Assembly: GCA_009746045.1 (NCBI GenBank)
Contig: RPFO01000412.1
Location: 408,992-472,991 of the forward strand
Source of the DNA: Mesostigma viride
Lineage: Eukaryota; Streptophyta; Mesostigmatophyceae; Mesostigmatales; Mesostigmataceae
DNA: 64,000 nucleotides
Direction of reading: 5' to 3'
Part shown: positions 8,899-19,445 of the stretch, piece after piece
How positions within the stretch are numbered: the first letter of the stretch is position 1
How the letters are laid out: each line of letters opens with the position of its first letter
Program-made: the position numbers and the translations under genes
Notes under the pieces: generated by a model
Seen by the model: only the letters and a program-made list of their open reading frames with translations
Database searches by the model: none
What the model was told of the DNA's origin: nothing

Positions 8899-10610
8899 AT
8901 GGTGCAGGAAGAACAACGGCAGCAGGATTTCCGGTTTCGGCAGTCTGCTGGGGGTTCGATTTCGCCTGAATTGCGTCGTGTCGTTCGGGATCTATCTTTA
9001 TTGCTCGCAGATCGTCCGCCTGTTAATCGCAGCTTCGTGCAATTCGTCGAAGTTACGTTAAATAGTGTCGGAACCTTTTGCCGCCTGAGGCAAATCGGGC
9101 CGGAACACTATTTTGCCCGGAATAACCACTTCCGAGCACCCAAGTTAATTCGGCCGAATTAACTTGGGTGCTCGGAAGTGGTTATTCCGGGCAAAATAGT
9201 GTTCCGGCCCGATTTGCCTCAGGCGGCAAAAGGTTCCGACACTATTTAACGTAACTAAAACCTGGCCTCGTGGAGGGGGGACGAAGAGCCCGAGACATCC
9301 GCCTAGGCCGCTGAGCACGCACCACTAAATGCGCCGGAGCTGCCTCAGTGAGGATTCGAACCCCTGACCTCCAAGGTGCACAGGTTTTAGTTACGTTAAA
9401 TAGTGTCGGAACCTTTTGCTGCCTGAGGCAAATCGGGCCGGAACACTATTTTGCCCGGAATAACCACTTCCGAGCACCCAAGTTAATTCGGCCGAATTAA
9501 CTTGGCGGCACCTTGGAGGTCAGGGGTTCGAATCCTCACTGAGGCAGCTCCGGCGCATTAAGTGGTGCGTGCTCAGCGGCCTAGGCGGATGTCTCGGGCT
9601 CTTCGTCCCCCCTCCACGAGGCCAGGTTTTAGTTACGTTAAATAGTGTCGGAACCTTTTGCCGCCTGAGGCAAATCGGGCCGGAACACTATTTTGCCCGG
9701 AATAACCACTTCCGAGCACCCAAGTTAATTCGGCCGAATTAACTTGGGTGCTCGGAAGTGGTTATTCCGGGCAAAATAGTGTTCCGGCCCGATTTGCCTC
9801 AGGCGGCAAAAGGTTCCGACACTATTTAACGTAACTGTCGACGACCAGGTCGAAGATTGGGAGCGAATTCTGCGGCACGTCCAAACCATCGTCATTCCGG
9901 AGCACCGGAGCATCGACGACCTCGAGCAGGAGCTTCACGGGTTGGTCGGCATCCAGACGGTGATTACAGCAGTAGCTGAGCGAGTGCGGACGGAGTTGGC
10001 AGCAAGGCAAGGCGAGGTTGCGGAAGCAGCTGGCGCAGGGCGACACGAGTTTGTACCGACAGTAGCGGGCGCGGGAGTACCACGTGCTTTCGCAGGCGGC
10101 ATCGGCGACGAGGGTGTTGCAGCGGGGCCAGTTAGGCGTGAACGACGCGGAGCGGAGCACTACAGGCGGCTTGCAGAGGTCGGGGCGACAGCGGAAGCCA
10201 TCACCGGAGGACAGCGCGCGGCAAGAGTCGGCAGGTTTCCGGAGCGAGCAAGAGTTCCTTTTCAGGAACTGCCCCCGCCCCTTCGCGTTCGTGTGACGCG
10301 TTGGGAAGAGTTTGCACCTCTTGGGTACGATAGTGACCTTGAGGTGGGTGCAGGGGGCGTCGCTGGGCTAGGCGACGAGACACTTGGCGACCACGAGGTG
10401 CCAAGATACAATCCGCGGGGTGCCAACGACGGGTTGTCACCTGTGTACTATACCAACGGTGACGAGTCAGTCATCGCGGGCCGACAGCGGGTCGACGACG
10501 GCGCAGCAGGTAGCAGGGTGCCAGAGCTGATTGTGGTGAGCGACAGCGACGACGACAGCGACAAGGAGAACCAGGACGCGCCTGGGGCCAGCCGTGGTGG
10601 TCTTGCCTGA
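8899..10610 (+). pseudogene. Element E extra ORF upstream of gag, split by foldback array 2
   Basis: The frame opens at ATG 8899, is cut at 9050 and resumes at 9842. Removal of the array (9051-9836) and one GTCGA copy gives an uninterrupted frame of about 307 residues, stopping at 10610. The N-terminal ~120 residues are helical (repeated Leu/Val/Arg/Glu), the middle is Ala/Gly/Arg-rich, and the C-terminus is acidic (VSDSDDDSDKENQ). A comparable frame precedes gag in element D (32704-33489), so this ORF belongs to the element. It may be an N-terminal capsid or packaging domain. No known domain is recognised. Confidence 0.6.
9051..9836. mobile_element. Foldback array 2 inside element E extra ORF
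   Basis: The order is a complete palindrome (9051-9256), an internal segment in reverse orientation (9257-9388), a half palindrome that stops just past its centre (9389 to about 9505), an internal segment in forward orientation (about 9508-9630) and a complete palindrome (9631-9836). The array is flanked by GTCGA (9046-9050 and 9837-9841). The family is the same as array 1. The half palindrome joins the next internal segment within a shared CTTGG, which suggests template switching or deletion at the hairpin tip. Confidence 0.88.
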
Positions 10611-10712
10611 GTGGTAACACTTGGCACTTTCCTTTCTTGTTCAGTAGCTTATATTGCTTTAATTGCTGCTTGGCCACTTGGCTGGCTGTAGCAGATCTGA
10701 ACAGAGGCCATC

Positions 10713-11960
10713 ATGGATGATGGAGCTATCAACCAACAAGCGGGCTTTATGGGCTTCGCGCGGCGCGGCGCTGGGATGGATGGACGAGATGGACGCGATG
10801 GACGCGGTGGACGCGTTGGACGCGGGGACGGCCAGGCGCTGGGAGACCAGGCTGGGCTGCCAGATGATCAGAGCCAAGGATCGCAGGGCGGTCAGAACGC
10901 GCCAGCCGCAGATCAAGCGGCGCCTAAGCGACCGACCGTGGCTGAAGGGTACGCGGTGCTAGGCCAGTTTCAGTCCATCAAGGACAATTGGCAGCCCCGG
11001 GATGCTGAGAGGATGTTAGAGGACATGAACTTGTACACGGAGATATACACCGGGGACAAGCTTCGCATCCTGGCGTCTAGTGCCTACATAAGGCAGTCGG
11101 CGAGGCGGCTGTTCAAGTTTGTTCGGGAGCGACACGCGGCGGGGGACACCTGGGCGGCGTTTATGACGCGACTCAGGTCGTTCCTGAGTGACAAGAGGAC
11201 CATAGATGGGTCCCACCTGAAGCAAGAATACCTGGACTACAAGCCCATCAAGGGGCAGCTAGTGGTCCACGCCTTTGAAGACTTCGTCAAGCTGAGGGAG
11301 GACGCCATGGCCAAGGGCTTCTTCGTGGCAGATCGGATGGCCATGGGCGACTTTCTCAAGTCGCTGCAACTGGATCCGGTCACCATGGATAATGTGACCA
11401 TCCACATGCGACAGGTCCATGGCTGGGCAGCCATGACGGACCAGTTGTATGAGTGTTTCAGCGGCAAGTACGTGGGTGGTAAGCGCCCTCGTCAAGGTGA
11501 TGAGGAGGCCACTGAACCTGCGGTTAAGTCCATGAGGGGATCGGGCCACGGGGGCCCAGCGCCCTCGAGAGGGCCTGAGACCTCTTCAAGGGGTCGAGGA
11601 AGGTCCAGGAGGGGGCGTGACAGAAGGGCTGGACGGGGGACCCCGCCGAAGTCGGGACATCCACAGTCCCAGTTTGACTTCAAGAGGGTGGGTGGTCCTC
11701 CCAAGGCTGGGCCCAGCAGTGGGACCTCACGGGACATCAGTCAGGTGGAATGTTATTTCTGCCAGGGGAAGGGTCACTTCAGGAATGAGTGTCCCTCGTA
11801 CCTGAGGCAGGAAGGTCAGAGCAAGCCAGCTCAGGGTGGCAGCAAGGACAAGGCTGGTCCATCCCAGGATATAAGGGCAAGGGCAAGGCTGCTGATCATT
11901 GACTTGAGCCTGCACACATCCCTGAACCCTGGAGGGTGCCCCCAGGGGTGTGTAATGTAG
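10713..11960 (+). CDS. gag: Element E Gag with one zinc knuckle
   Basis: The 415-residue protein has a Gly/Arg/Asp repeat near residues 22-40, a helical capsid-like region (about 75-250), a basic Arg/Gly/Ser linker (255-340) and a CCHC zinc knuckle at 347-360 (C-x2-C-x4-H-x4-C), the nucleic-acid-binding motif of retroelement Gag. It stops at TAG 11958-11960. Pol is open in the -1 frame from just before the stop through 12024 and continues after element D at 34138, so Gag-Pol needs a -1 shift. I see no textbook slippery heptamer here. Confidence 0.85.
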   Translation: MDDGAINQQAGFMGFARRGAGMDGRDGRDGRGGRVGRGDGQALGDQAGLPDDQSQGSQGGQNAPAADQAAPKRPTVAEGYAVLGQFQSIKDNWQPRDAERMLEDMNLYTEIYTGDKLRILASSAYIRQSARRLFKFVRERHAAGDTWAAFMTRLRSFLSDKRTIDGSHLKQEYLDYKPIKGQLVVHAFEDFVKLREDAMAKGFFVADRMAMGDFLKSLQLDPVTMDNVTIHMRQVHGWAAMTDQLYECFSGKYVGGKRPRQGDEEATEPAVKSMRGSGHGGPAPSRGPETSSRGRGRSRRGRDRRAGRGTPPKSGHPQSQFDFKRVGGPPKAGPSSGTSRDISQVECYFCQGKGHFRNECPSYLRQEGQSKPAQGGSKDKAGPSQDIRARARLLIIDLSLHTSLNPGGCPQGCVM

Positions 11961-12024
11961 CTGCTAGTGACAGCAGTGAGGGGCAGCCCCATGCTCTAGT
12001 GAAAGAGCCTATTGGACACGATGG

Positions 12025-12640
12025 AGTTGAATGAGAGTTTACCACCGAGGGAATCCATGGCTCTTGCAGGAAAGTTGCCTTTATTATAATGAGCAAACAC
12101 AGACGTAAGTCACGTCAAGTCCGAGACTGCACGTAGCACAGACGACAGGGTCGTTATGCCAAGAGAGCGTGCACGCAAGAGCTAGCGCCCCAGTGTGACC
12201 AAGTCACTCATATAGCTTGCTAGGGACGCGTCCAAGTATTCAGCTGCACTGTCACAGCTGAACTGTCAATCAATTGATTACACAGACTCTGGCACGCCTT
12301 TGGCGCGCAGATCTATCAATTGTCCATACGGCTAGTCCTGTGGACCTATCCGTACACTAGTCAGCATCAACTGTCTCATAGGTCCTGGCGCGCTACAGTG
12401 CGCCTACCTATCAATTGACCATCAAGTCCTGTACAAGTCCTGTCAACGTCCTGCGGACTATCAAAGTGACACTTGTACATCCTGTGTCCGTACGCGCCCA
12501 CAGTGGCGCGCCGGGTACTGTCGGCACAGCCTAGGAAACGTCATAACTTTTACGTTCCTTAACCAAATGAGGCGTTCAAGGTGCCGTTGGAAAGAGCGTA
12601 ACAATCTCTATCCATCTAACGTAAATCCTTTACGTTAACT
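12025..12640 (-). repeat. Element D 3' LTR
   Basis: On the plus strand it starts AGTTGAATGAGAG and ends CCTTTACGTTAACT. It is the same length as the copy at 33517-34132. It directly follows the polypurine tract at 12641-12660 when read on the minus strand. Confidence 0.92.
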
Positions 12641-13591
12641 CCAATCCCTTCTTTTCTTTAGGGATTACATCCCCTGCCAGGGACCCTTGAAGTAGCTTGA
12701 AATGTCCTTCACTCCAGCTTGAAGCTTGAACAGATGTCTTTAATGGCCAATGCCATTCCCCCAGCCCTTTCTTTTAAGGAACTGGAAAAGAAACAGATCT
12801 GCCACAGGGAAAACCATTTCATGAGAAATGGATAAAAACCTATGGAAGTGGCATTACAGAGTACCACCAGATATTAGAAACACACAAAATTAAATACATA
12901 CAGGTTAATTCTATGAGGTCTTCTCCAGGAATTAATCCCATCACCTCGGTAGAGCCTCCAGTACAATGACCTTCTGGCGGTGAGTTACATTAATCCCAGA
13001 TACTAATCCCATAAAACCCAGTACATATCTAATATAAGCACAATAAATCCATGACAATTGAAATACCACTTGACAAAGTAAGACGTATTACAATAGTTTC
13101 CCCGTCATACTCTCAACAGGTTAGTATTGGCGCCCGTCTTATGGCGCCCGTCTACTTGTCAGATGATAAATTGCCACAGCAAACAAATGACAAAATGAAA
13201 CACATAGGCAACAATTAAATCCTGCCCTGGGGAACTAGGGAAGTCTGAACAGGTAAAACACCTGAGCAGGCCAGCTTGTAGAAACATAATACCAGGGAAT
13301 CGAACCCCGCCCTATAAACCCCAGAATAAAGGTTCCCAGACCATTGTGTGAGGTATGTACAAATATACATTTCTTTTTAAATAGAATACATGGTCTGTAA
13401 TGGACCTGTCAACCTTGTGTGGTCAACAGCATTAACCCCAGCCAAAACCTGGCTGTATCCTGATTAAAATCAGAGTGAGTGTACCATGGTCCATGAGCCT
13501 TAGTACAGACTAAAATACAGGTATTATGCCAGTCACAATGCTGACACTACCACACAATCTGCTCTCCAATGCCCTATAACCAGGCACCAGC
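12641..13591 (-). other. Element D 3' untranslated region with polypurine tract and T-arm-like hairpin
   Basis: No protein is supported. Read on the minus strand, the stretch ends in AAAGAAAAGAAGGGATTGG directly before the LTR; this polypurine tract is shared with E and J. A T-arm-like hairpin (CGGGG, loop TTCGATT, CCCTG) lies at 13293-13309, about 280 bp after the pol stop. Confidence 0.7.
13293..13309 (-). other. tRNA T-arm-like hairpin in element D 3' region
   Basis: A 5-bp stem with one G-T pair closes a TTCGATT loop, in the same place relative to pol as in E and with the compensating T-A version in J. No complete tRNA can be folded around it by eye. Confidence 0.55.
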
Positions 13592-14457
13592 TTAGACAGC
13601 TTGCTGAGATGGGTCCATCAGAGACTGAAGAACCTTGTATTGCACTGCTGCCTTCTGCACTAGCTTGGTCAAAGCATCAGCAGGATTGTCAACCCCAGGG
13701 ATATGCTCAATATTGGCCAAGGAGGACAATTCCTTAAGAAGGAGATAATCCAAGTCCCTACTTCTGGCCATCTGCCTGTGCACAAACTGCACCATCCCCA
13801 TGGAGTCTGTTTTGAGAAGAGTGGTAACCTGAAGTGGCCAAGGAGTGTTAGAAGTCATCTGATGAAGCAACTCCTTCAGATAAAGGCTTGTGTGAATGCC
13901 TTCACAAATAGCCCTGCATTCTGCCACATCACTACTGACAGCCACCCGTTTGTGCAGGCGGCTGAACCAGCTCACCAAACTCCCCAGGCCTTCCTGTCTG
14001 AGCACAAAGAGCCCTGCAGCCCTGCCCCTGACCTTGGAGACCTGCCTGCTGTCCATTGAGCTATCCACATACAGCTCCATGCAAATGGGTTGTGATAAAT
14101 CCACTGCAGACAACAGAATGCCAGACGAAGCCCTGACCTGATCAGCCACCTTGGCAGACCCTAGCTCTGTCAGCATGTCATCAGGCAACCTGGCTATGAC
14201 CATAAGGTCTGGCCTGGAAATGCCTGCCACCCAAGCAACCATGCCCCTCACCATGGGACACAGTGCCTGTGTGATGACTGGAGGAAGCTTGCTAATGAGG
14301 GTCTCTTGATAATCGTTGCCCCCCACCAGCAGCATACGCCACTCCCCCCCTTCTTCACCAGTGTGGCCTCCATGCCCACAAACAGGAGAGGCTCATTCTC
14401 CACCTGCCATTGCTCCCTACCCAGAGGAAACTTGGACTTAATGATGGAGATCAGCTC
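13592..14457 (-). pseudogene. pol: Element D pol, end of RT and RNase H
   Basis: This is the last pol block, read from the H insertion point (14457, duplication AGCTC) to the stop at 13592. It contains the RT connection region and an RNase H domain with acidic residues in YVDSSMD, AECRA and KTDSMG. It ends with the copia-like NPADALTKL box. The frame is lost once, in a run of seven C (14344-14350, plus strand); one base more would restore agreement with E. So this copy of pol is defective, although the error is in a homopolymer and could be a sequencing fault. Confidence 0.8.
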
Positions 14458-15202
14458 TGTCAAGGACATGGTCCTTGTATTTGTACCCACCTGACCTGGC
14501 TAGATAGATAGAGGCTCTTGTACAGGAGCCACTGTTCTTTATCCCGTTGGATTTGGCCTACAAATGAGAAAGTTGTGGCCAGTTTTAGTAATCAGGGATT
14601 AGTACCTATGCCAAGTGGATCCTTATAGGCAGCTGACAAATCTGTCTATGTCAGCTGACCTATGACATGTCAGATGAGAATCTATGACAGGACAGCTGAC
14701 TGATTGACATGTACACTGTGCATGTCAGATGTGGCGCTGATATGTTCACGCCAGATTTACTTCATCATCATCAGATCACACATAGAGAGATCTTTTATTA
14801 AATAGTTAGATTACTGTGCAGCAGTTACAAGTTAAGACTGTACATCAGTTACAAGATAAGGCTGTACAGCAGTTACAAGATAAGATTTATTCTTGTCTAG
14901 ATCTGATTGGTAGCCTGTACACTGACCTAACCTGATTGGTGGCCTGAGTATTACATGAGAATATTCCTAGGCACATTCCTAGCCAGCCAATCAGGTCATT
15001 CCAGTTTGCTGCCTGTGTTTTTTCCTCGAGTTAATAAAACAACTGAGGAGCCTTGCCAAAGGTACTCCTCACTATCATTCTGCCTCAAACTGAGTCTCTG
15101 TCTCTTTGCTTCCATCCTCCATAGCCTGTACCTGCAAGGACAGGCACATTTGGGTTCCAATCACAAGCATTGTAGAAGGCAAACCCATTAGTTCTTTCAA
15201 CA
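14458..15202 (+). repeat. Element H 5' LTR
   Basis: 745 bp, TG...CA ends, followed directly by the primer-binding site. It contains CAGTTACAAG direct repeats and several CAGCTGAC / CATGTCAG short palindromes. Confidence 0.93.
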
Positions 15203-15213
15203 TGGTATCGGAG
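15203..15213 (+). promoter_or_regulatory. Element H primer-binding site
   Basis: TGGTATCGGAG lies immediately after the 5' LTR. It differs from the usual TGGTATCAGAG of copia elements, complementary to initiator methionine tRNA, by one base. Element G has the identical site. Confidence 0.85.
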
Positions 15214-15215
15214 GT

Positions 15216-17363
15216 TTGATGCCTACCCTGCATTTGAGGAGCAGAGACATTCATCTGACTACCCCAGAGACAACACCCAGACCCAGATCAACCATGGAGG
15301 ATCAAGACACCCAAACTGCTACCAGACAGCCTGACTACACCTCTCTTGTTTCAACAGTTGCCAAGAGCTGCAAGAAATTTGTTGGTGCAGCTGGTGATGA
15401 TTACAGCAAGTGGGAGGAGTGGAAGAATCTGTTTTTGGCTGTTGTCAGTCTTTTCAATTTGGATGCTGTCCTGCTGGGCACTGAGGAGAATGACAGGGCT
15501 GATAAGGCCCTGTGGGCAGCTTTGCTCACCTGTCTAACAGGTGAAGCTGCACGCCTCATGGCCACTGTGGCCAACAAAACTGGTAGCCAAGCATGGCAAT
15601 GTCTCATGGAGAACTATGAGCAAACCAGGCTAACCAAGAGTCACAGGTTTGAGCTGAGGAGCAAGCTGCACCGCCTACAGAAGCTTCCTAACGAGACCAT
15701 GCAACAGCTCGTGAGGAGGGCGGAGCTTCTACGTGCTGACTACCAGGCTGCAGGGGGAGTCATCCAGGACCGTGATTTTGCTGCCATTCTACTGGGAGCA
15801 CTGACAGACGAGTACCGCCCTGCGCTGGTGTCTGTAAGGTTCAACGAGGAGGACCCACTACCTGTGGTGAAGAGGGCACTCATGGAGGCGGAGGATCTGC
15901 TCAAGGGGGGACGTGCTGTGGTGAAAAAGGAGAGTGCTGGCACTGGCCAGGCCTACCACACCAACAGCAAGGGGAACGGGGGGACCAAGAAATGCAGTCA
16001 CTGTGGCCTGTCAAATCACAAGGACAAAGACTGCTGGAAGGAGCATCCTGAGAAGGCCCCACGCTGGTACCCCAACCAGCACAGGGGGGGCAAGGGCGGC
16101 AACCGAGGGAACCAGAGCAAGGGACGCAACGCACCTGCTGGATCCGCTGCCAACGCAACTCAGGAGGCGGCTGAACTGCCGCCTGGCTTCTGCATGGTCA
16201 CCATCGCCGAGGAGTCGCCGTCGACGCCGCTGGAGGCTGCTGCTCTCACGCAGTATACGGGCGACAAACTCAACTGGGTGCTGGACTCGGCTGCGAGCAG
16301 CCACATGTCCCCGTGCCGTTCTGACTTCGTGTCACTTATCCCCCACAACAGGCAGATCGTCGGATCAGGCGGCGACCTGCAAGCTGCTGGAGTTGGCACA
16401 GTTTCTGTGCATTTGCCGGGGAGCGAGCTCCGACTGGATGGAGCCCTTCTGGTCCCCGAGCTGCCCGTTCGGGTGCTCTCTGTTGGAGCGCTCGTGAAGG
16501 CTGGCCACAAGCTGGATTTCAACCAGGAAATCGCTGTGGTGGACAACAAGGCGCACAAGATGGAGCAGAGGGACAACGTCTACGTGTTACCTGCTCTCAA
16601 CAAGAAGGCGGCGCTGGCGGCCACGACCGTGCGGCCGTTGGGGTCGCTGTGGAGCGCTGGCCTGCCAGTGGCGGCCATGTCCAAGACGCTGGGCTTTCTG
16701 CCTGGCTTTTCGCGGCCTTTGGGGCTGCAGGCTTCTTCCCGAGGCGCTTTGCTGCGCCCGGTGTCGTCGCCACTGTCGTGTGGCGGCAAGGGCGGTTTTT
16801 CCGCTGACAAACCTGCAATTGTGCAGGATTTTGGCGTGGTGGGGACGGCAAGGAATGGGATCGGCTTAGTACCGGTCGTTGGGGCACACGGGGAGGACGG
16901 TTCCTGGAGTTCTGCGTCGGGCAGTACTACTTATAGCCCTCTCGTGCCAGATCAGGTGGACTCTGCTCCACCAGTTTCCCTGACCCCTCCAGCGGCGAGC
17001 TCACCTGGCTTGCCGTTGTCCATGGATGTCAACCTACGTGGCGTGCTGGGAGAGCTTCCCCAGCCTGGCATCGTTTGGCCTACTAGTGCCAACACGCAGA
17101 CGTCACCAAGCCTGCTGCGTGACGGTTTCGCTCCCTGGCCAGAATCAAGTGGGGGTTTGGCGTGGCGCGTCTCGGGCGCCAGCATTTTGGATTTTGCTGC
17201 GGGGGGAATTCCTGGTGAGGGGAGGCCACCAGATGCACCAAGTCCAAGCCCAGTCCTGGAGCCAAGTCCTGGAGCTGGAGTCGTCGGCTGCCACGTGTCC
17301 CTGTCAATTTGGGACTGTGCTGAGCCAACAAGTTGCCGGCACAAGTGCTGCCTTGAGCACTAA
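15216..17363 (+). CDS. gag: Element H Gag-protease polyprotein, 715 aa
   Basis: The frame is open from ATG 15216; a second ATG at 15294 (residue 27) is an equally good start. Residues ~60-230 form a UBN2-type copia Gag helical region. A CCHC zinc knuckle is at 260-273. A retropepsin follows at about 354-450 with the motif WVLDSAASSHM, so the usual D-S/T-G triad is DSA. Residues 470-715 are low-complexity Pro/Ser/Gly with no integrase zinc motif or DDE. The frame is clean, so Gag-PR may still be made and help package this RNA and others. Activity of a DSA protease is uncertain. Confidence 0.85.
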   Translation: MMPTLHLRSRDIHLTTPETTPRPRSTMEDQDTQTATRQPDYTSLVSTVAKSCKKFVGAAGDDYSKWEEWKNLFLAVVSLFNLDAVLLGTEENDRADKALWAALLTCLTGEAARLMATVANKTGSQAWQCLMENYEQTRLTKSHRFELRSKLHRLQKLPNETMQQLVRRAELLRADYQAAGGVIQDRDFAAILLGALTDEYRPALVSVRFNEEDPLPVVKRALMEAEDLLKGGRAVVKKESAGTGQAYHTNSKGNGGTKKCSHCGLSNHKDKDCWKEHPEKAPRWYPNQHRGGKGGNRGNQSKGRNAPAGSAANATQEAAELPPGFCMVTIAEESPSTPLEAAALTQYTGDKLNWVLDSAASSHMSPCRSDFVSLIPHNRQIVGSGGDLQAAGVGTVSVHLPGSELRLDGALLVPELPVRVLSVGALVKAGHKLDFNQEIAVVDNKAHKMEQRDNVYVLPALNKKAALAATTVRPLGSLWSAGLPVAAMSKTLGFLPGFSRPLGLQASSRGALLRPVSSPLSCGGKGGFSADKPAIVQDFGVVGTARNGIGLVPVVGAHGEDGSWSSASGSTTYSPLVPDQVDSAPPVSLTPPAASSPGLPLSMDVNLRGVLGELPQPGIVWPTSANTQTSPSLLRDGFAPWPESSGGLAWRVSGASILDFAAGGIPGEGRPPDAPSPSPVLEPSPGAGVVGCHVSLSIWDCAEPTSCRHKCCLEH

Positions 17364-18700
17364 GGCGGTCGGTGCGGGAGCCCTGCTTCCGCTATTTTCA
17401 TGGCGATTTTTGGGGATGCGCTATGGTCACGTTCGTTGGGAATTTGATAGCTAGCTTAACTAACCCCTTATGATCTCAAGTCGCCACTGTTTTTCGTTCG
17501 TGAAAAATTGCTTTAGACACGAATATTTTGTGGTCTATTGTGCTGTTAGGTGCGGGGTCCTTCCGGCCTTATGCATCTCGCATAGTCTTGTTTTGTTTCT
17601 GCTAGACTTTTTCATAGCGCTTCGTCGGGATGCGTTATTTGAGTTCTAGACCACCTGTGTTCATCGTCCCCATGACGTTCTTCTACCAGCAATGGTATGT
17701 TTTCCAAGTTCTTTGTAATCTTGGTACGTTTGGCTAGCGCCGGTTTGCTGGCCATGTCTCCGTTCTTGCTGACCCTTTTTGTGGTCAATCTGCACGTTCA
17801 TTTCATGTCGTGTGTGTTGCCCATTCTTAGGGCATACTTTCTCGTTGCATGCTAGGTTTGTTCATGCAGTTTGCGGTTGTGTCTTTTGTACATAGCCTGC
17901 GTTTGTGCTCCTGACTTTGTCGTCGCTTCATGTCCCGTTTTTAGTCGCTTTCAACTATCGTTGGTTAATCAGAGCTGTCTTTTCAGTTCGTTCATGTTGG
18001 CTAATGCTAAGATCCATGACTATGTCGGTTTATGTTAGTTACCTGTGTGATTAAGGTGTGTCAGGACTACGTGTTCTGCTCCTTGTTCACCGTTGGTGCT
18101 CTGCCGTAGGTCGGATGCTTTATGTCGTTAATCACATGTTTTATGCGTTAATCATACATCATGTCCCCTGCATTGTCTAAGAGTTTGCCTGTGTTAGAGC
18201 ATTTTGTGTGCTTCTTCATGTTTTCAGGCGACGCTAGAGTGAGGGGGGTGTGATCCAAAGCGCATCTTCCCAACGAAGTTTTTGACTTGGCAACACATGC
18301 TAGTTGCTGGGCGATGCGGCAATCTTTCCTGCTGCTTTCGTTGGACACTCGGCGCGTCACCGGTCCGGAGTTCCAGTTTCCAGTTTCCGTGGAGATCGTC
18401 TTTTGACTACTTTGACCACGGTGTTTGCTAGCGAGGGGGGTGGATGTTTTTCGCCCACTTACCCGTGATCAGTTAGTGTTTGATCCTTACCACTGGCCTG
18501 GGTTGCATCCCATTTTTGGTTTGGTGCCATGTGGGTAAGGGGGGTGTCAAGGTTGTACCCAAATGTCACCTTGATAGTGAGTACTGAATTTAATTCTAGA
18601 GTCCTATGTTTGGTCAAGGCTTGACTGGCTGAGAGCTTTTCCTCTAAGTGTTATACTTGACAGGATAGCACTAGAGCAAGGTCATGTGTTGTAAGGGGGG
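17364..18700 (+). other. Element H non-coding internal region and polypurine tract
   Basis: No frame with retroelement similarity is present. T-rich sequence replaces the integrase-RT-RNase H part. Blocks of AAGGGGGGTGTC type recur near 18239-18252, 18534-18548 and 18690-18704; the last is the polypurine tract adjoining the 3' LTR, and the others look like relics of earlier LTR junctions. Confidence 0.7.
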
Positions 18701-19445
18701 TGTCAAGGACATGGTCCTTGTATTTGTACCCACCTGACCTGGCTAGATAGATAGAGGCTCTTGTACAGGAGCCACTGTTCTTTATCCCGTTGGATTTGGC
18801 CTACAAATGAGAAAGTTGTGGCCAGTTTTAGTAATCAGGGATTAGTACCTATGCCAAGTGGATCCTTATAGGCAGCTGACAAATCTGTCTATGTCAGCTG
18901 ACCTATGACATGTCAGATGAGAATCTATGACAGGACAGCTGACTGATTGACATGTACACTGTGCATGTCAGATGTGGCGCTGATATGTTCACGCCAGATT
19001 TACTTCATCATCATCAGATCACACATAGAGAGATCTTTTATTAAATAGTTAGATTACTGTGCAGCAGTTACAAGTTAAGACTGTACATCAGTTACAAGAT
19101 AAGGCTGTACAGCAGTTACAAGATAAGATTTATTCTTGTCTAGATCTGATTGGTAGCCTGTACACTGACCTAACCTGATTGGTGGCCTGAGTATTACATG
19201 AGAATATTCCTAGGCACATTCCTAGCCAGCCAATCAGGTCATTCCAGTTTGCTACCTGTGTTTTTTCCTCGAGTTAATAAAACAACTGAGGAGCCTTGCC
19301 AAAGGTACTCCTCACTATCATTCTGCCTCAAACTGAGTCTCTGTCTCTTTGCTTCCATCCTCCATAGCCTGTACCTGCAAGGACAGGCACATTTGGGTTC
19401 CAATCACAAGCATTGTAGAAGGCAAACCCATTAGTTCTTTCAACA
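18701..19445 (+). repeat. Element H 3' LTR
   Basis: Same length as the 5' LTR and almost identical in sequence; it ends TTTCAACA and is followed by the AGCTC duplication. Confidence 0.93.

Larger units (their letters stand above)
14458..19445 (+). mobile_element. Element H, non-autonomous copia-type LTR element with gag-protease only
   Basis: LTRs of 745 bp (14458-15202 and 18701-19445) begin TGTCAAGG and end TTTCAACA. The target duplication is AGCTC (14453-14457 and 19446-19450). A primer site TGGTATCGGAG (15203-15213) and a polypurine run AAGGGGGG (18693-18700) are in place. The only long frame is gag-protease (15216-17363); 17364-18700 is non-coding where integrase, RT and RNase H should be. 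I found only one LTR difference by eye (near 15010 versus 19253), so insertion was recent, with enzymes supplied by another element. It splits the RT of element D. Confidence 0.93.

Noticed and set aside
9942..10610. Separate gene starting at 9942
   Set aside because: The frame continues upstream to 9842 and across the foldback array to ATG 8899; it is the 3' part of the split extra ORF.
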